From positions 1,133,501 through 1,197,500 of the forward strand of contig NC_085874.1 in the NCBI RefSeq assembly GCF_034702125.1: DNA of 64,000 nucleotides. The letters run 5' to 3'. Both the position numbers and the translations under genes were made by a program. This DNA comes from Engraulis encrasicolus (lineage: Eukaryota; Chordata; Actinopteri; Clupeiformes; Engraulidae). The notes under the pieces are model-generated. The model ran no database searches. It had not been told where the DNA came from and saw nothing but the letters and a program-made list of their open reading frames with translations. Shown here one piece after another: positions 38,201 through 46,252 of this stretch (its first letter is position 1; every line of letters begins with the position of its first letter).

Positions 38201-41200
38201 TTTATTTCCTTCCAATCTAGCATTAAGTCTTCACCAACATCTTGTATTAATGATGGTCGAGTCTGAACACTGTGTAAAGAATATCCCAAAGATTCCCACT
38301 GATGGATAAGAACAATCACTCTCTGGAAAATACAGTGGCCACGGTGTACTATGGAGGTGCAGCCTGAAGACACGTTGCGTATGGGGAGTGGGTGCGACGC
38401 CATGACGGATAAAAAACGTGACCAATGTCGACTCTGGAATTTTTCTGGAATTTGAATTGCATTGTGGGTGTGGGCGGCTGCTGTGAGTTCCGGCTCCAGT
38501 CGAAAGAGAATGTGCGGTTGTTATTGTTGCGTTTGTGGCTAAATTAACCACAGCTGTCGGTCAGTCTTAAGCCTGGCTCAAACTACACAAATATCGGCCC
38601 GATTCTCAGCTGAAAACCCCCCTTACGACAATCGGTGGAACATTACCCCCCAGGACCATCGCAAGCGATGGTCGGACAAGATTTCCTCGTCGTGGCCAAC
38701 ATTCTAAGATAGAACTTTGGCAGCTCAAAGAGTCGCCGATTGCAAATTTTAGAAATCAAACACTGTTTGATATTTGAAACTGGAAATAAGATGAGATAAG
38801 ATAAGTATGCCCTTAATTATCCCACCATGGGGAAATTAATTTGTTGCAGCAGTAACATACATACAGATGTGCAAAAAGCAAACGGCACACATACAGACAC
38901 GGGACCAGGAGGATTCAAAAGTATATCAAATAGATAGAAATAGAGATGTTATACAAAAAGGAGATATTTCTGTTAAAAACAAGTACATTAGTAAAAAGTA
39001 CATTGGTAAAAAGTGCATTAGCAGCATCATAAGAGGAAGAGGGGGGCTAGAAATAATAAATAGGTTAAAAGGTTAAAAAGTTTAAAAAAAAGAGGGAGTC
39101 ACAGCAGCTTAGCATTGTCATCATTAGTCATCAGTCATAATCATCAACACCATCCCTACCACCACCACCACCACCACCACCACCACCACCACCATCATCA
39201 TCACCATCATCACCATCATCATCATCATCGCTACCGCAGGGGTTTGGTGTAGAACGTCGGGCATTGTCTCGGTGGTTGCGAGCAGGGATAAGATTGACAG
39301 TTGCGATTCTCTTCTAGTGTGCGGTGCACCCCAATGTCAAAATCGGACACACAATCAGGAGTCGTTTAATTTGAGCCTGGCTTTAATTGCAGGGAATAAT
39401 TGTCAATATCTATGATACAAGAATCACAAGGTAACCTTCTCTGCACTGCATTCTCCAGAATTTCCGCGACCGCTTTCCTCACAGTCTTAATGATATCAGC
39501 TTTGTTCCTAAGAAATTGCTACAGTAGCATGATTCACAGATCTACATAGCTAACTTGCGGTACATTTGGATAATAATTGCAGCGAACGCCAGAATCCTCC
39601 TCGAGCCCCTCCCATTCACACTTCTGCAGGATGGACTCGTGTGACAAGCAGTGCAGTCTACTCAGTATATTTCTAATGCTTTAATGAGTGGACATTTCGG
39701 CCAACATTCAACTGCGTCTCCAATATAAACTTGTTTTACCTGTGCTGCGGGGATTTGCGCTGCGTTAACAAACTAAAAATTAAAACAAAAAACACAGGGT
39801 CACTCACTTAGGCTCTTGGGCAGCAGGCTGCGCACAAATTCATTGTGGTCGCCCACGTGGAGGATGCTATACACACTGGAGGTCATCAGCTCTTCCTGGG
39901 TGTAACCAAGGTAACTTGTGACATTCCCAGACACAAACACGATCCGTCCCTCTCTATTCACCACAAAGAAGAAACCATTCAGGGCCTGGAAAAGAAAAGC
40001 GAAGGCAAGGCAATGTCATAACAGGTCAGTATCTACATGTCATTTTTTATTTGTGTACAATTATCTTTTTATGAGCTGACATTTTCAACATGCATTAAAC
40101 TTGATAAATGTAAACTGGTCAAGTATCAACACAAGGTCATTCAACACAACACACAACACAACAAAACAAAAACATGATGGGTGATGCTTTCTTTCTGTCA
40201 ACCAAATTATTATTTTTTAATCTAAAAGGTGGAGTTGTATAGACATGGCCCATGGATCAGAAATCTGTGGGACAATTCTGAATTATGTTGATATCAGGAC
40301 CCAATATCGACAATGGATCGGACAAGCCCCATCCCTATATTTCACCCACTTTGGTAACACGCTGCAGGCGACAAAAGCACTGAATCTCAATGGGTGGAGT
40401 AATTGACGAAGCAAGCGTGATGAGCAGTAATTTCACATTCATTTTTAAGCGGTTTAGCAGTAAATTTGATTATGTTTTATTTGGTACCATGGACTTCCAT
40501 TGCTATGCTTAATATGGCTATACTGTTAAAATAGGCAATGCAAACACATTGAGAAAAATCCTATGTATTCTCATGTTACCAGGGCTTAATTACATATGAG
40601 CAAATTCCTGAAATGAGGTGGACTGTTTCTTTGATTCACTGCTGCTTTCTCACTCTTTATTTTTGATGACGACTTTTTTCTGGCCACGCTGTGTATATAC
40701 TGTATTTCTAAAGAAATGAGGAAGGAAAGGAGGAAGCAATCATTTAAGGTTGACATTCCCAAATAAGGTTAAATCAAAACTGCTCAGTACTGAAAAAGGA
40801 AGTTAATCACTGTAGGTTTGCACTCCAAAACATTCAAGTTTAAAGCTACATCCATACACATTGCTACTTGTAACTTGCTCAGCGAGAGAGGTCAATAGAA
40901 TGTTTATGTTTTCCAGTGAAGCGAGGTTTAAACAGGCAATCGAGTACAAGCGATGCGATGTGGGCAGCTTCCGAGATAATGATGTTTTAACTTCAAGCAA
41001 CGTCACGCATATAAGCCAGTAGCCAATTCTGAGTGCGGAGTTTGGATCATTGACAGTCAACTTCTCGCTTTTGCAGTGGCAATTAAACCCACAGGAACAT
41101 TAGCGAACATTCCATGAACGAGTGAGGAACAAGCAAGAGCTAGAAACGAGTAACTAGTAGCAATGTGTGTGAATGTAGTTTACTGAGGTGGACTGTTCCT

Positions 41201-44200
41201 TAAACTCATAGCTACTTTCTCACCTCTAGAAGGAGTGGTCCCAGGGCCTCTTTCTCCTCCATCACCTGACTGCTGGATGAGATGTCACTCTGTTGTACTT
41301 CTTTCTTGGGAGACGCCAGATCTGCTTTCTCTGCTGTTTTCAACACATTCACAGATCAACAACCAGCATTTTATTAAGCATGATGTCCCATGTGCTTTGA
41401 AGAAAGGTCTAAAAAAGGATAAGGGTGCCAATAGTGAATATGTGAATTTCAATGTTGTCATATGTCAATTGTGCTCCACGGTGCAGGGCTGTAATAACGG
41501 GCAGCATGTGTGAATGAATGGTGTGCTGAAACTCATTTTACAAGGCTCTGGTGGTGCTTCTCCTGTACCACCTTGTAAACATGGCAATTTAGCTGCTGGG
41601 TTGTAAACCCTACTATGCCAAGAAGAACAGGAATACTGACTACAGAGCCAGAGCAACTTTCAGCACAAAAGGTCAAGACATCCCTGCACTGCATTGCATT
41701 TAAGTCCTATACGATCAGTGCTTAAAGCTGCCCTCTGCATTTTGCATGAATTCTCATGGTGTCGCAGCATGCCTGTCTCAAAATCTACACGTCATGAAAA
41801 AATGCAGTTTAACTCCCCTCGTGGTCTGAATGTTTTCATGTTTTTTGACTATGAAAATAGGGCTTCGGCCATTATGGAGTGTCAAGGGTTAACTGAAGCA
41901 CAAAACACCATAGCAATTCTTAACTATTGCTGCTTATTACAATCCATTCCTTGAAGATTTCATTAGATTTCCTCATGAATTAAGTTTTTACATCTGATCA
42001 GTAATCTCATTTCATTATGAACACACAGAAGAAAACCTTGTACCACACCTTGCTCACGACGTCGTATCTGCTGGATCTGGTCCATAGTGCTCTTCAAGAT
42101 GTGGCACTTGTCAGGCTTGACACTTAAGCTGGCTATGTCACCCATGTTGGCCGATAGCAGCTCTACAAGCTCGTCAATGTAGCGGCACTCCAGCTCACGC
42201 CGCTGCTTCTCCACACTGTAACAGAGATCAGAAAAACCAGAGCCATGGAATTCAGAGTTATGACAACTGGGGTTCCCGGAAATAGATTTTTCACTTAAAT
42301 GTAGATTTAATCAGTGCCCTGCAGCGGCTTTCTTTCCATAGATTAACACAGAACCACTACACAACAAGGCAAAATTAAGGAGAAACTAACTAGATACGTA
42401 TGCTAGCGCAATATATGCACTAGCAATTGGCTTATTTGTGATTAATTCGCTGACATTACGTAATTCTGCAAAATAAGGGCTATTTTAGGATATGGGTTAC
42501 ACTACTACACTATGCTGTGGAAGTCACTTCCTGGCACTAACAGGGCAGTTAGCACCATGAGCAGCCCTGTGCTGCCATTTACGTGTAGAAAAAGTGGAAC
42601 AAAGCAGTCAATGGGATAGGCTTGACTCTCCTATTAGATGGCTCTAGGAAAAACACACAAGGGACACCATAGTTTACAAATCACCGTCCTTACCTCTGGC
42701 CCCTGTGTTGCCCCACCTCCATGGAGAAAACAATAGTTTTCCCGACTATCAAATAGCACAAAGCAAGCATTCTCCCGGTCAACATCTCAAATGCAAATGA
42801 GAGAATTATTTTTGAATTGTGGTTTTGTGAGACACTGACATTGTCACATTGTCACAGAAATTGTCAGGTCTTTTGATAAACAGACATTTGCTTACCTTCG
42901 TTTTCCAAAATATATTTGTTCATACCCATCAGTGTATCCGCATATACTGTTGAGAGCTGTCATGAATATGCTATGCCTATGGGCGGCTGTGCAGCAAGAA
43001 CAAGAAAACCAGAGTTTTTGACTCCTCACTTTTGAAAAGAATAATTGTCAGACTAAAAAATCTGTTTGTGTGTACAAAAAGAAGGCTGGGAGCCACAGAA
43101 AAGATAGAAGGACAAAGATTGTACGCCCAGTGTAGATAACGGAGCTCTACACACAATTGTGAATTGAGTGTATTAGTTACAGCCCTACAAGATAGTGTTT
43201 CACATGTGTTCTGGATTTCAAATATGATAGCAGGGCATTTTAAAGATTTGGATTGGCGTTGCAAGACCACCCATTTTCGGAAGGCAAGAAACGCTTGTGC
43301 GAAACTAGGCAATAGACTACGACATGTGCCTCACACATTTCACGTGAACCGAGGCTGAAGATGCACAGCCAGCCCTACCCTGGCTGAGGTGGATACACAC
43401 AATCAAAGCTGAACATCCTATTAGATCCAACATCATATTAGGATGTGAACTTTTTTGGTTGTGCCTTTTTTGCGGATGGCCAGTGTATAACGGCATTAAT
43501 ATTTACAAACCCCAACTCCGATGAAGTTGGGACTAGGGATGGGCATAATTAACCGATTAACCGATGATTGATCATTAAACATTTAGTCGAAGAAATTAAT
43601 TTTCACCGACGAACCGTTAAACAAAAACAAAAACTTGAATGTAGGTTGTTCTGCCTTCCATTTAATTCCATGCCTGAGTTTAGTTTCTCTCACGTAAATC
43701 CTATGGTGAATACCGCCACCTAGTGGACTTTCTCGCGGTACTGCGCCTTAAGTGCAACTCTACTTCCTGGTTAGTTGCAGCCAGTTTTTTCAAGTGTTTT
43801 CTGCCGTAAAGCCACCGGACTTCATCTCTCCCGCAATTAATATCTTTTCACACTTGAGTCTTGGACAATATAAGTCTGTAAGTGATCATTTTGTGTTGGA
43901 TATTGTTTGTAACGAAATTGCATTGCTATTTTGAGGTAAATTTCGATCTATTTGGCTCTAGAAATGATGTTGCCTGGAAATGTTGGCTAATCTCATTCTG
44001 CTTTCGGTTAGAAAATGACAAAGTGTACTGTAATTACTGCAATGTGAATTACAAAAAAAGTTAATCGACAACGTCCATGATGTATCACTTGAACACCGCG
44101 CATCCAAGCCCTGTAAAAGACGGCGGTGATTCATCTCAACATAGCCTCGCCTCGATGTCTGCACTGTTATGTGCCTTCGTTGTTGGCTCGCAACTTGAAG

Positions 44201-46235
44201 CCTCCCTCGTTTGCGCATTTCAGGTTTAACTTTTCTTGTTTATCACTTGACACTTGTGTTGTTAATAAAAACAAATCCTCAAAGAAAAACGTGATGTTTT
44301 TGATGTATTTTTGTTATACAAGTGTATAGGGCATGGTGGGCCTAAATGCGTGCTGTTTTTAATATAAAAATGTTAATGGTTAACCGATTATTAATCATTA
44401 ATTCTCCCGACGATCGACGAAGAAATTTTCACCGTATGCCCATCCCTAGTTGGGACGTTTGGTAAACAGTGAATAAAATCAAAATGCTATCATTTTCAAA
44501 ACATTCAATCTATTCATTAGATGGAGAATAGTGAAAAGACAACATATTAAGTGTTAAAACCGAGAAAAAATATTGTTTTGGGGGACATATGTACTCATTT
44601 CTAATTTGATAAATCCAACACGTCTCAAAAGAGTTGGGACGGGGATCAGTGAAATTTAGTAAACATCCAAATAAGATAAAACAACAAAGAAGAACATTTC
44701 AAAATGAATTGTACTGACGGACAATATACGTGTCCAGGTATAAGATCATCACAGAGAGGCTGAGTCACTCAGAATTAAAGATGCAAAGGGAATAATTACC
44801 ATAGTTATTACATACATTTTTGAATTCCCTTTGATTTACCACGATTGAGTGTATATAAGACATATTTTTGTTAATAAAAATCATTGTATAGGTTCATGAC
44901 ATCATGAAATATATATTGGCTGTAGTCTCACTCTAATTCCTGGAGTGCTAGAGCTATTGAAAATTGACCATATTAAGAATGCTTTAATGCATGCAAATGA
45001 TACAGGGGTGTAACATTCTCCTAAGCACCTGAGAGCTCACTTGAAATAGACCCAGAAGACATGGGAAACAGTCCTTTGCTTACAGAAGTCAGCAGAAGTT
45101 GTAGAAGTCCATTCTTTTTGACAATAATAGAGCATGGCACATCCTGTGCTACAGTGAAAATGGACCATCCAACTTGTTTTAGTGCTAGCTTCAAAAGGCA
45201 GCCTCCATGATGGCATGCGGGTGCAGTAGTGCATTGGTTAAGATGTTCTCACTCATCTGTAGAGTTAAATACAGTGCTGAATGGTATAAATGGGTTTTAA
45301 ACAGCATGAAAAGCCACTCATGCATTATATTTTGAAGGGAGATCTTCGATTACTGCCACATAGTAAGGTCAAATTGCATTCTCTACTATGTTTTAACAGT
45401 TTGGCTCCATCATAAGGACCAGCAGGTGATAAAATGGTGGGTTTTTGGTCAAGACCTGTCACACTGTAAGCACTACAGAAAGGAAAACATTGCAAACCAT
45501 GACAAGGAATACACCCACCATTTAAGCTGGTGAAATCATGTCCAAGATAGGAATTAACACTGTTTTTTATATAAAATCATCTCATCGGTTAATGTATTTA
45601 ACTGTTAAATGTTGTCTTTTGTTTTGTTTTTAGTCTTCCTCGACATTTGCTGCCATTTATTGTCCCCGTCCCAACTCTTTTGAGACGTGTTGGATTTATC
45701 AAATTAGAAATGAGTACATATGTCCCCCAAAACAATATTTTTTCTCGGTTTTAACACTTAATATGTTGTCTTTTCACTATTCTCCATCTAATGAATAGAT
45801 TGAATGTTTTGAAAATGATAGCACTTTGATTTTATTCACTGTTTACCAAACGTCCCAACTTCATCGGAGTTGGGGTTTGTAAGTGAGTTCCGAAGTTACA
45901 TGCATGATGCAGTTGGTGGTGCTATAGGTGCATAACCTTTGCACAAACGCCTCACCGTGCAGATCTGCCCGATTAGGTAGCTCATTAAGCCTTGGTCATT
46001 ACAATTTACAATTACAGCGAGGAGTGACTACTCTACAAAGTTATACCAGAGGCTTAAAGTAGATAATAAGGGCTAGCTCAATGGACATTGTGCCTCATGT
46101 CATGTCATTGATAGTGGATTGAAACTAGGAGCAATTTCCTCACCTTTGTCCAGACGTATCACATGGCGAGCCTTTTCTCTTTCTGGACTCAATTGAGACT
46201 GAAGGTTCAAAGGATTGGTCATCAGTGGCACTCAT
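17734..46235 (-). CDS. ncoa1: nuclear receptor coactivator 1 (SRC-1), 19 coding exons
   Basis: Transcriptional coactivator of the p160/SRC family. In the nucleus it binds ligand-loaded nuclear receptors through LxxLL boxes and recruits CBP/p300. Coding exons in order: 46144-46235, 42049-42215, 41224-41330 (or 41333), 39808-39985, 35608-35787, 34593-34691, 31551-31691, 31052-31199, 29386-30460, 27705-27882, 24738-24861, 24272-24440, 23413-23590, 22782-22933, 21162-21248, 19669-20047, 19392-19551, 18734-18923, 17734-17895. All junctions are GT/AG and phases match; the total is 3966 nt, 1321 residues plus TGA. It was recognised from [79 protein letters not shown] and [15 protein letters not shown], which match SRC-1 rather than NCOA2 or NCOA3. 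Human SRC-1 is about 1441 residues; the centre is shorter here. I saw no counterpart of the human segments between the RLQG and PPLNAQ motifs and just before [10 protein letters not shown]. Splice choices are manual. Confidence 0.95.
18734..18923 (-). CDS. ncoa1: ncoa1 coding exon 18
   Basis: Encodes about residues 1205-1268: [31 protein letters not shown] and [21 protein letters not shown] is the matching human block. The acceptor is TTGAAG and the donor CAG/GTAAAT. Confidence 0.95.
19392..19551 (-). CDS. ncoa1: ncoa1 coding exon 17
   Basis: Encodes about residues 1152-1204: [20 protein letters not shown], then [20 protein letters not shown] and WQPAEAGN. Human has a comparable Pro-rich stretch with SSLLQQTPPASGYQ. 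The acceptor is TATCTAG and the donor CAG/GTATTT. Phases fit both sides. Confidence 0.9.
19669..20047 (-). CDS. ncoa1: ncoa1 coding exon 16: polyglutamine region
   Basis: Encodes about residues 1026-1151: [20 protein letters not shown], then Gln-rich tracts ([12 protein letters not shown] and [10 protein letters not shown]), then [32 protein letters not shown]. The human counterpart begins AMLMRQQS. CAG-type codon runs make this stretch prone to length change. The acceptor is TTTAAG and the donor CCAG/GTGAAT. Confidence 0.92.
20606..20911. mobile_element. TTAA MITE (AGGTGCACTGTG family), copy 2
   Basis: Preceded by TTAA (20602-20605), ends AGGTGCACTGTA...CACAGTGCACCT; the right TTAA is decayed. 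It lies in the intron between ncoa1 exons 15 and 16. Confidence 0.8.
21162..21248 (-). CDS. ncoa1: ncoa1 coding exon 15: Gln/Arg-rich
   Basis: A 29-codon exon, [20 protein letters not shown] then RQRQLLQQK, near-identical to human [20 protein letters not shown]. The acceptor follows a CTCTCT tract (CTCAG) and the donor is AAG/GTCGAC. The approximately 35-residue human segment that precedes PPLNAQ was not found in the intron to its right. Confidence 0.94.
21934..22389 (+). repeat. tandem pair of ~257-bp tRNA-like units
   Basis: Two head-to-tail units start GTGTAACGGAGGCTAACTAG at 21934 and 22191. The first carries an A-box-like TGGTCCAGCGG; in the second this part is deleted. Both have a B-box-like GTTCRMGCCCCGAG. 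It lies in an ncoa1 intron and belongs to the same family as 28562-29034. Confidence 0.8.
22440..22715 (+). mobile_element. LINE 3'-tail-like fragment
   Basis: TGAATCTTGAATCTT followed by T-rich sequence and ending in AATAAAGAAATTGC resembles L2 3' ends seen elsewhere in the window. No coding part remains, so this is tentative. Confidence 0.4.
22782..22933 (-). CDS. ncoa1: ncoa1 coding exon 14: start of Gln-rich region
   Basis: Encodes about residues 946-996, ending in [18 protein letters not shown]. The human block is [17 protein letters not shown]. The acceptor is ATCAG and the donor CAG/GTAAGA. Confidence 0.95.
23042..23230. repeat. 189-bp palindrome with ~90-bp arms
   Basis: ATTCGAAACTAGTCCTAAAA (from 23042) is matched by TTTTAGGACTAGTTTCGAAT (to 23230), with near-perfect pairing down to a loop of about 9 nt at 23136. 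The flanks (22980-23040 and 23231-23350) match the 6883-8961 family (GCTAGCATTCTGCTAATGTA), so it is a rearranged relative. It sits in the intron after ncoa1 exon 13. Confidence 0.85.
23413..23590 (-). CDS. ncoa1: ncoa1 coding exon 13
   Basis: Encodes about residues 887-945: [19 protein letters not shown], then [16 protein letters not shown] and [10 protein letters not shown]. It is a Pro/Ser-rich spacer corresponding to the segment after GIDKLVQ in human. The acceptor is TCCCAG and the donor CAG/GTCAGA. A 90-bp-arm palindrome lies 183 bp into the downstream intron. Confidence 0.88.
24272..24440 (-). CDS. ncoa1: ncoa1 coding exon 12: AD1, CBP/p300-binding helices
   Basis: Encodes about residues 830-886: [31 protein letters not shown] and [16 protein letters not shown]. 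This is the most conserved part of activation domain 1, which folds on binding the CBP/p300 NCBD. The acceptor is ATATAG/GCAG. A second AG four bases downstream would break the frame. The donor is CAG/GTACAG. Confidence 0.96.
24738..24861 (-). CDS. ncoa1: ncoa1 coding exon 11: linker before AD1
   Basis: Encodes about residues 789-829, with [20 protein letters not shown] and [15 protein letters not shown]. It is weakly conserved. The acceptor is TTGTAG and the donor GA/GTGAGT. Phases fit both neighbours exactly (1 in, 2 out), which is the main support. Confidence 0.85.
25162..26326 (+). mobile_element. P-element-like transposon remnant with THAP-type start
   Basis: 1165 bp. The ends CAGAGCCGTATATAAAGAGA and TCTCTTTATATACGGCTCTG are inverted repeats. 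The flanks GTAATAAT (25154-25161) and GCAATAAT (26327-26334) form an 8-bp target duplication with one change. An ATG at 25348 opens [10 protein letters not shown], the C-x-x-x-GC start of a THAP zinc finger, then stops after 17 codons; [12 protein letters not shown] downstream resembles the THAP Cys segment. THAP plus an 8-bp duplication fits the P superfamily. It is a broken, non-coding copy. Confidence 0.75.
26517..26869. mobile_element. hAT-type MITE, TIR TAGGGCTGC
   Basis: 353 bp, from TAGGGCTGCTCGATTATGAG to ATTGCACAGCCCTA. It is closely related to 51619-51975 and has the same ends as 54234-54615. The right flank is a CT microsatellite (26873-26919), which hides the target duplication. 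Confidence 0.75.
26870..26920. repeat. (CT)n microsatellite
   Basis: A run of CT dinucleotides directly abutting the MITE end. Confidence 0.9.
27102..27641. mobile_element. hAT-type element (CAGTGGTTCT...AAGAACCACTG), hosting another MITE
   Basis: The ends CAGTGGTTCTAAACC and GGTTAAGAACCACTG are inverted repeats. The flanks ACCTAGCA and ACCTAGAC share six of eight bases. The MITE at 27319-27588 is inserted inside. It lies in an ncoa1 intron. Confidence 0.75.
27319..27588. mobile_element. hAT-type MITE (GGTAACACTTTATTT) with perfect 8-bp target duplication
   Basis: 270 bp with inverted ends GGTAACACTTTATTTCAGGG / CCCTAAAATAAAGTGTTACC. The flanks ATAATTTT (27311-27318) and ATAATTTT (27589-27596) are identical, the 8-bp duplication of the hAT superfamily. 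Confidence 0.88.
27705..27882 (-). CDS. ncoa1: ncoa1 coding exon 10: acidic/Gln linker
   Basis: Encodes about residues 730-788: [17 protein letters not shown], an EQEQEQEQE run from a GAGCAG hexanucleotide repeat, and [13 protein letters not shown] with a possible SUMO motif (VKEE). It is poorly conserved against human SRC-1, but phase (0 in, 1 out), splice sites (CTCAG, CTTG/GTGAGC) and position support it as an exon. Confidence 0.85.
28562..29034 (+). repeat. tandem pair of ~258-bp tRNA-like units
   Basis: Two units (starting 28562 and 28820) are almost identical. Each contains TGGCCCAGCGG (28665-28675, A-box-like) and GGTCGCACGTTCGATCC (28719-28735, B-box-like), separated by a tRNA-like distance. 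They look like pol III promoter-bearing tRNA-derived repeats amplified head to tail in an ncoa1 intron. Open frames here are repeat by-products. Confidence 0.85.
29105..29300 (+). mobile_element. L2-type LINE 3' tail
   Basis: Contains CGTTTTGCACTTTACTT..., GACAATGACAATAAATTATT and a TGAATCT tail repeat. This is a 3' end only, immediately downstream of ncoa1 exon 9 in transcript sense. Confidence 0.65.
29386..30460 (-). CDS. ncoa1: ncoa1 coding exon 9: Ser/Thr/Pro-rich and receptor-interaction region
   Basis: The largest exon, about residues 371-729. The first part is low-complexity Ser/Thr/Pro/Gln-rich. NR box 2 (ILHRLLQ) is at 29704-29718 and NR box 3 (LLRYLLD) at 29557-29571. These LxxLL helices dock on the AF-2 groove of nuclear receptors. 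IKLE (about 29644-29655) and VKAE match SUMO-acceptor type motifs known in SRC-1. The expected NR box 1 (LVQLL in human) is not present between the NNQSSKQD and LTERHK parts or elsewhere in the exon. The donor is TTG/GTATGT. Confidence 0.94.
30500..31030 (+). mobile_element. decayed Tc1/mariner fragment
   Basis: The plus-strand translation retains [18 protein letters not shown] then stop and LKPYL, a damaged version of the WPSQSPDLNPI region. A typical end GGTGAACAAACCTATTCCTC lies near 31005-31030. Confidence 0.5.
31052..31199 (-). CDS. ncoa1: ncoa1 coding exon 8: PAS-B, second half
   Basis: Encodes [20 protein letters not shown], then [20 protein letters not shown] and [10 protein letters not shown], completing PAS-B. 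The acceptor is GCCAAG and the donor CAG/GTACGT. It ends with two bases of an Arg codon completed in the next, large exon. Confidence 0.96.
31452..31488. repeat. (GAAT)n microsatellite
   Basis: About eight GAAT units in an ncoa1 intron, between exons 7 and 8. Confidence 0.9.
31551..31691 (-). CDS. ncoa1: ncoa1 coding exon 7: PAS-B, first half
   Basis: Encodes [20 protein letters not shown], then [20 protein letters not shown]. This is the start of PAS-B and is almost identical in order to human SRC-1. The acceptor is CCCTACAG/GG and the donor GAGG/GTAAGA. Confidence 0.96.
31870..32987. mobile_element. DNA transposon with ~95-bp TIRs and 9-bp target duplication
   Basis: 1118 bp. The ends TAGCCTGAGTATCATCCTCC and GGAGGATGATACTCAGGCTA are perfect inverted repeats that continue for about 95 bp. 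Both flanks read TTGGTTGTG (31861-31869 and 32988-32996), an exact 9-bp duplication as made by Mutator-like elements. No transposase was recognised; non-autonomous. Confidence 0.88.
33071..33345. mobile_element. TTAA MITE (AGGTGCA family), copy 3, right end missing
   Basis: Starts after TTAA (33067-33070) with AGGTGCAATGTGTAGGATGG and follows copy 1 to about 33345, then continues into LINE-like sequence without the CACAGTGCACCT end. Confidence 0.75.
33385..33660 (+). mobile_element. L2-type LINE fragment
   Basis: Encodes [20 protein letters not shown], then [20 protein letters not shown], the C-terminal block of L2 reverse transcriptases. It is 5' and 3' truncated, in an ncoa1 intron. Confidence 0.75.
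34466..34560 (+). mobile_element. tRNA-derived SINE fragment
   Basis: Retains a B-box-like CCAGGTTCGAGTCCGG and the CTCTCTCTC body found in the SINEs at 57,826 and 60,826. Confidence 0.55.
34593..34691 (-). CDS. ncoa1: ncoa1 coding exon 6: inter-PAS
   Basis: Encodes about residues 242-274, with [12 protein letters not shown] and [10 protein letters not shown]. The human counterpart reads SCLICIARRLP and ESFMTKQDTT. The acceptor is GCCACAG and the donor ACAG/GTAACC. The 33-residue length matches the family. Confidence 0.94.
35217..35309. repeat. (TG)n microsatellite
   Basis: About 46 TG units with a CGCGCG interruption; apparent open frames are simple-repeat artefacts. Confidence 0.95.
35608..35787 (-). 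CDS. ncoa1: ncoa1 coding exon 5: end of PAS-A and inter-PAS
   Basis: Encodes about residues 182-241: [18 protein letters not shown]..., [20 protein letters not shown], then [15 protein letters not shown]. It aligns directly with human SRC-1 ([26 protein letters not shown]). The acceptor is TTCCAG and the donor AAG/GTAAGG. Confidence 0.95.
35795..36030 (-). mobile_element. teleost dispersed repeat with tRNA-like end
   Basis: Begins with ATTACATTACATTACA and TAGCTGACG...AAAGTAACTTACAG, a widespread fish repeat. On the minus strand the far end reads GGGCAGCTGAGGCCTAGTGG and GGTTGTCTGTTCGAATCCC, matching tRNA A and B boxes. It lies in an ncoa1 intron. Confidence 0.65.
36408..38011 (-). mobile_element. 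Tc1/mariner transposon, 1.6 kb, ~200-bp TIRs, degenerate transposase
   Basis: TA-flanked (36406-36407, 38012-38013). The ends CAGTGAGTCCAATATGTATT / AATACATATTGGACTCACTG are inverted repeats of about 200 bp. The minus strand keeps [34 protein letters not shown] and KEKWAKIF, the C-terminal DD34E region, with the rest broken by stops and frameshifts. One undetermined base lies at about 37530. It is in an ncoa1 intron. Confidence 0.9.
38567..39385. mobile_element. putative TIR element (GCCTGGCTCAAACTAC ends)
   Basis: AAGCCTGGCTCAAACTACAC at left pairs imperfectly with TTAATTTGAGCCTGGCTT at right. It contains a trinucleotide run (CAC/CAT, about 39160-39232). Target duplication unclear. Confidence 0.5.
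39158..39232. repeat. (CAC)n/(CAT)n microsatellite
   Basis: Trinucleotide run, ACC units followed by ATC units. Confidence 0.9.
39808..39985 (-). CDS. ncoa1: ncoa1 coding exon 4: PAS-A
   Basis: Encodes about residues 123-181, [20 protein letters not shown]..., then [13 protein letters not shown] and [20 protein letters not shown]. This is the PAS-A fold of the p160 family. The acceptor is TTCCAG/GCC and the donor A/GTGAGTG. It is nearly collinear with human SRC-1. Confidence 0.96.
41224..41330 (-). CDS. ncoa1: ncoa1 coding exon 3: bHLH-PAS linker
   Basis: Encodes the linker [20 protein letters not shown] and continues to LGPLLLE before PAS-A. The QSDISSSSQ and LGPLLLE blocks match human SRC-1. 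The acceptor is a tandem CAGCAG: starting at 41330 gives EQ-EK as in human, while starting at 41333 adds one Ala. The donor is GAG/GTGAG. Confidence 0.92.
42049..42215 (-). CDS. ncoa1: ncoa1 coding exon 2: bHLH domain
   Basis: Encodes about residues 31-86: [20 protein letters not shown], then an SVKPDKC loop and helix 2 ([13 protein letters not shown]). This is the bHLH that precedes the PAS domains in p160 coactivators. The acceptor is TTACAG and the donor CAAG/GTGTGG. The basic region keeps the Arg/Glu-rich character of the family. Confidence 0.95.
43505..45883. mobile_element. DNA transposon with ~220-bp TIRs, split by a hAT element
   Basis: The left ACAAACCCCAACTCCGATGA and right TCATCGGAGTTGGGGTTTGT are perfect inverted ends. 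The arms continue (TTTACCAAACGTCCCAAC, GAGACGTGTTGGATTTATCA). The left arm is interrupted at 43534-44448. The element without the insert is about 1.46 kb. It is between ncoa1 exons 1 and 2; no transposase seen. Confidence 0.85.
43534..44448 (+). mobile_element. hAT element with BED-finger remnant, perfect 8-bp target duplication
   Basis: 915 bp. Ends TAGGGATGGGCAT / ATGCCCATCCCTA; flanks GTTGGGAC (43526-43533) and GTTGGGAC (44449-44456). The plus strand at about 44010-44064 reads [14 protein letters not shown] before a stop, resembling the C-x2-C part of a BED zinc finger used by hAT transposases. The rest of the transposase is deleted. Confidence 0.85.
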
Positions 46236-46252
46236 GATGAGCTTCAGCACAC
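46144..46252 (-). CDS. ncoa1: ncoa1 coding exon 1: start codon and NLS
   Basis: The start codon is at 46233-46235, with A at -3. The exon encodes MSATDDQS... then [11 protein letters not shown], the N-terminal basic nuclear-localisation stretch typical of SRC-1. A pyrimidine tract ending in TAG lies just upstream, so 46236-46252 is 5' UTR and at least one further non-coding exon lies to the right. The donor is AAG/GTGAGG. The exon ends after residue 30 with two bases of a Ser codon. Confidence 0.93.
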
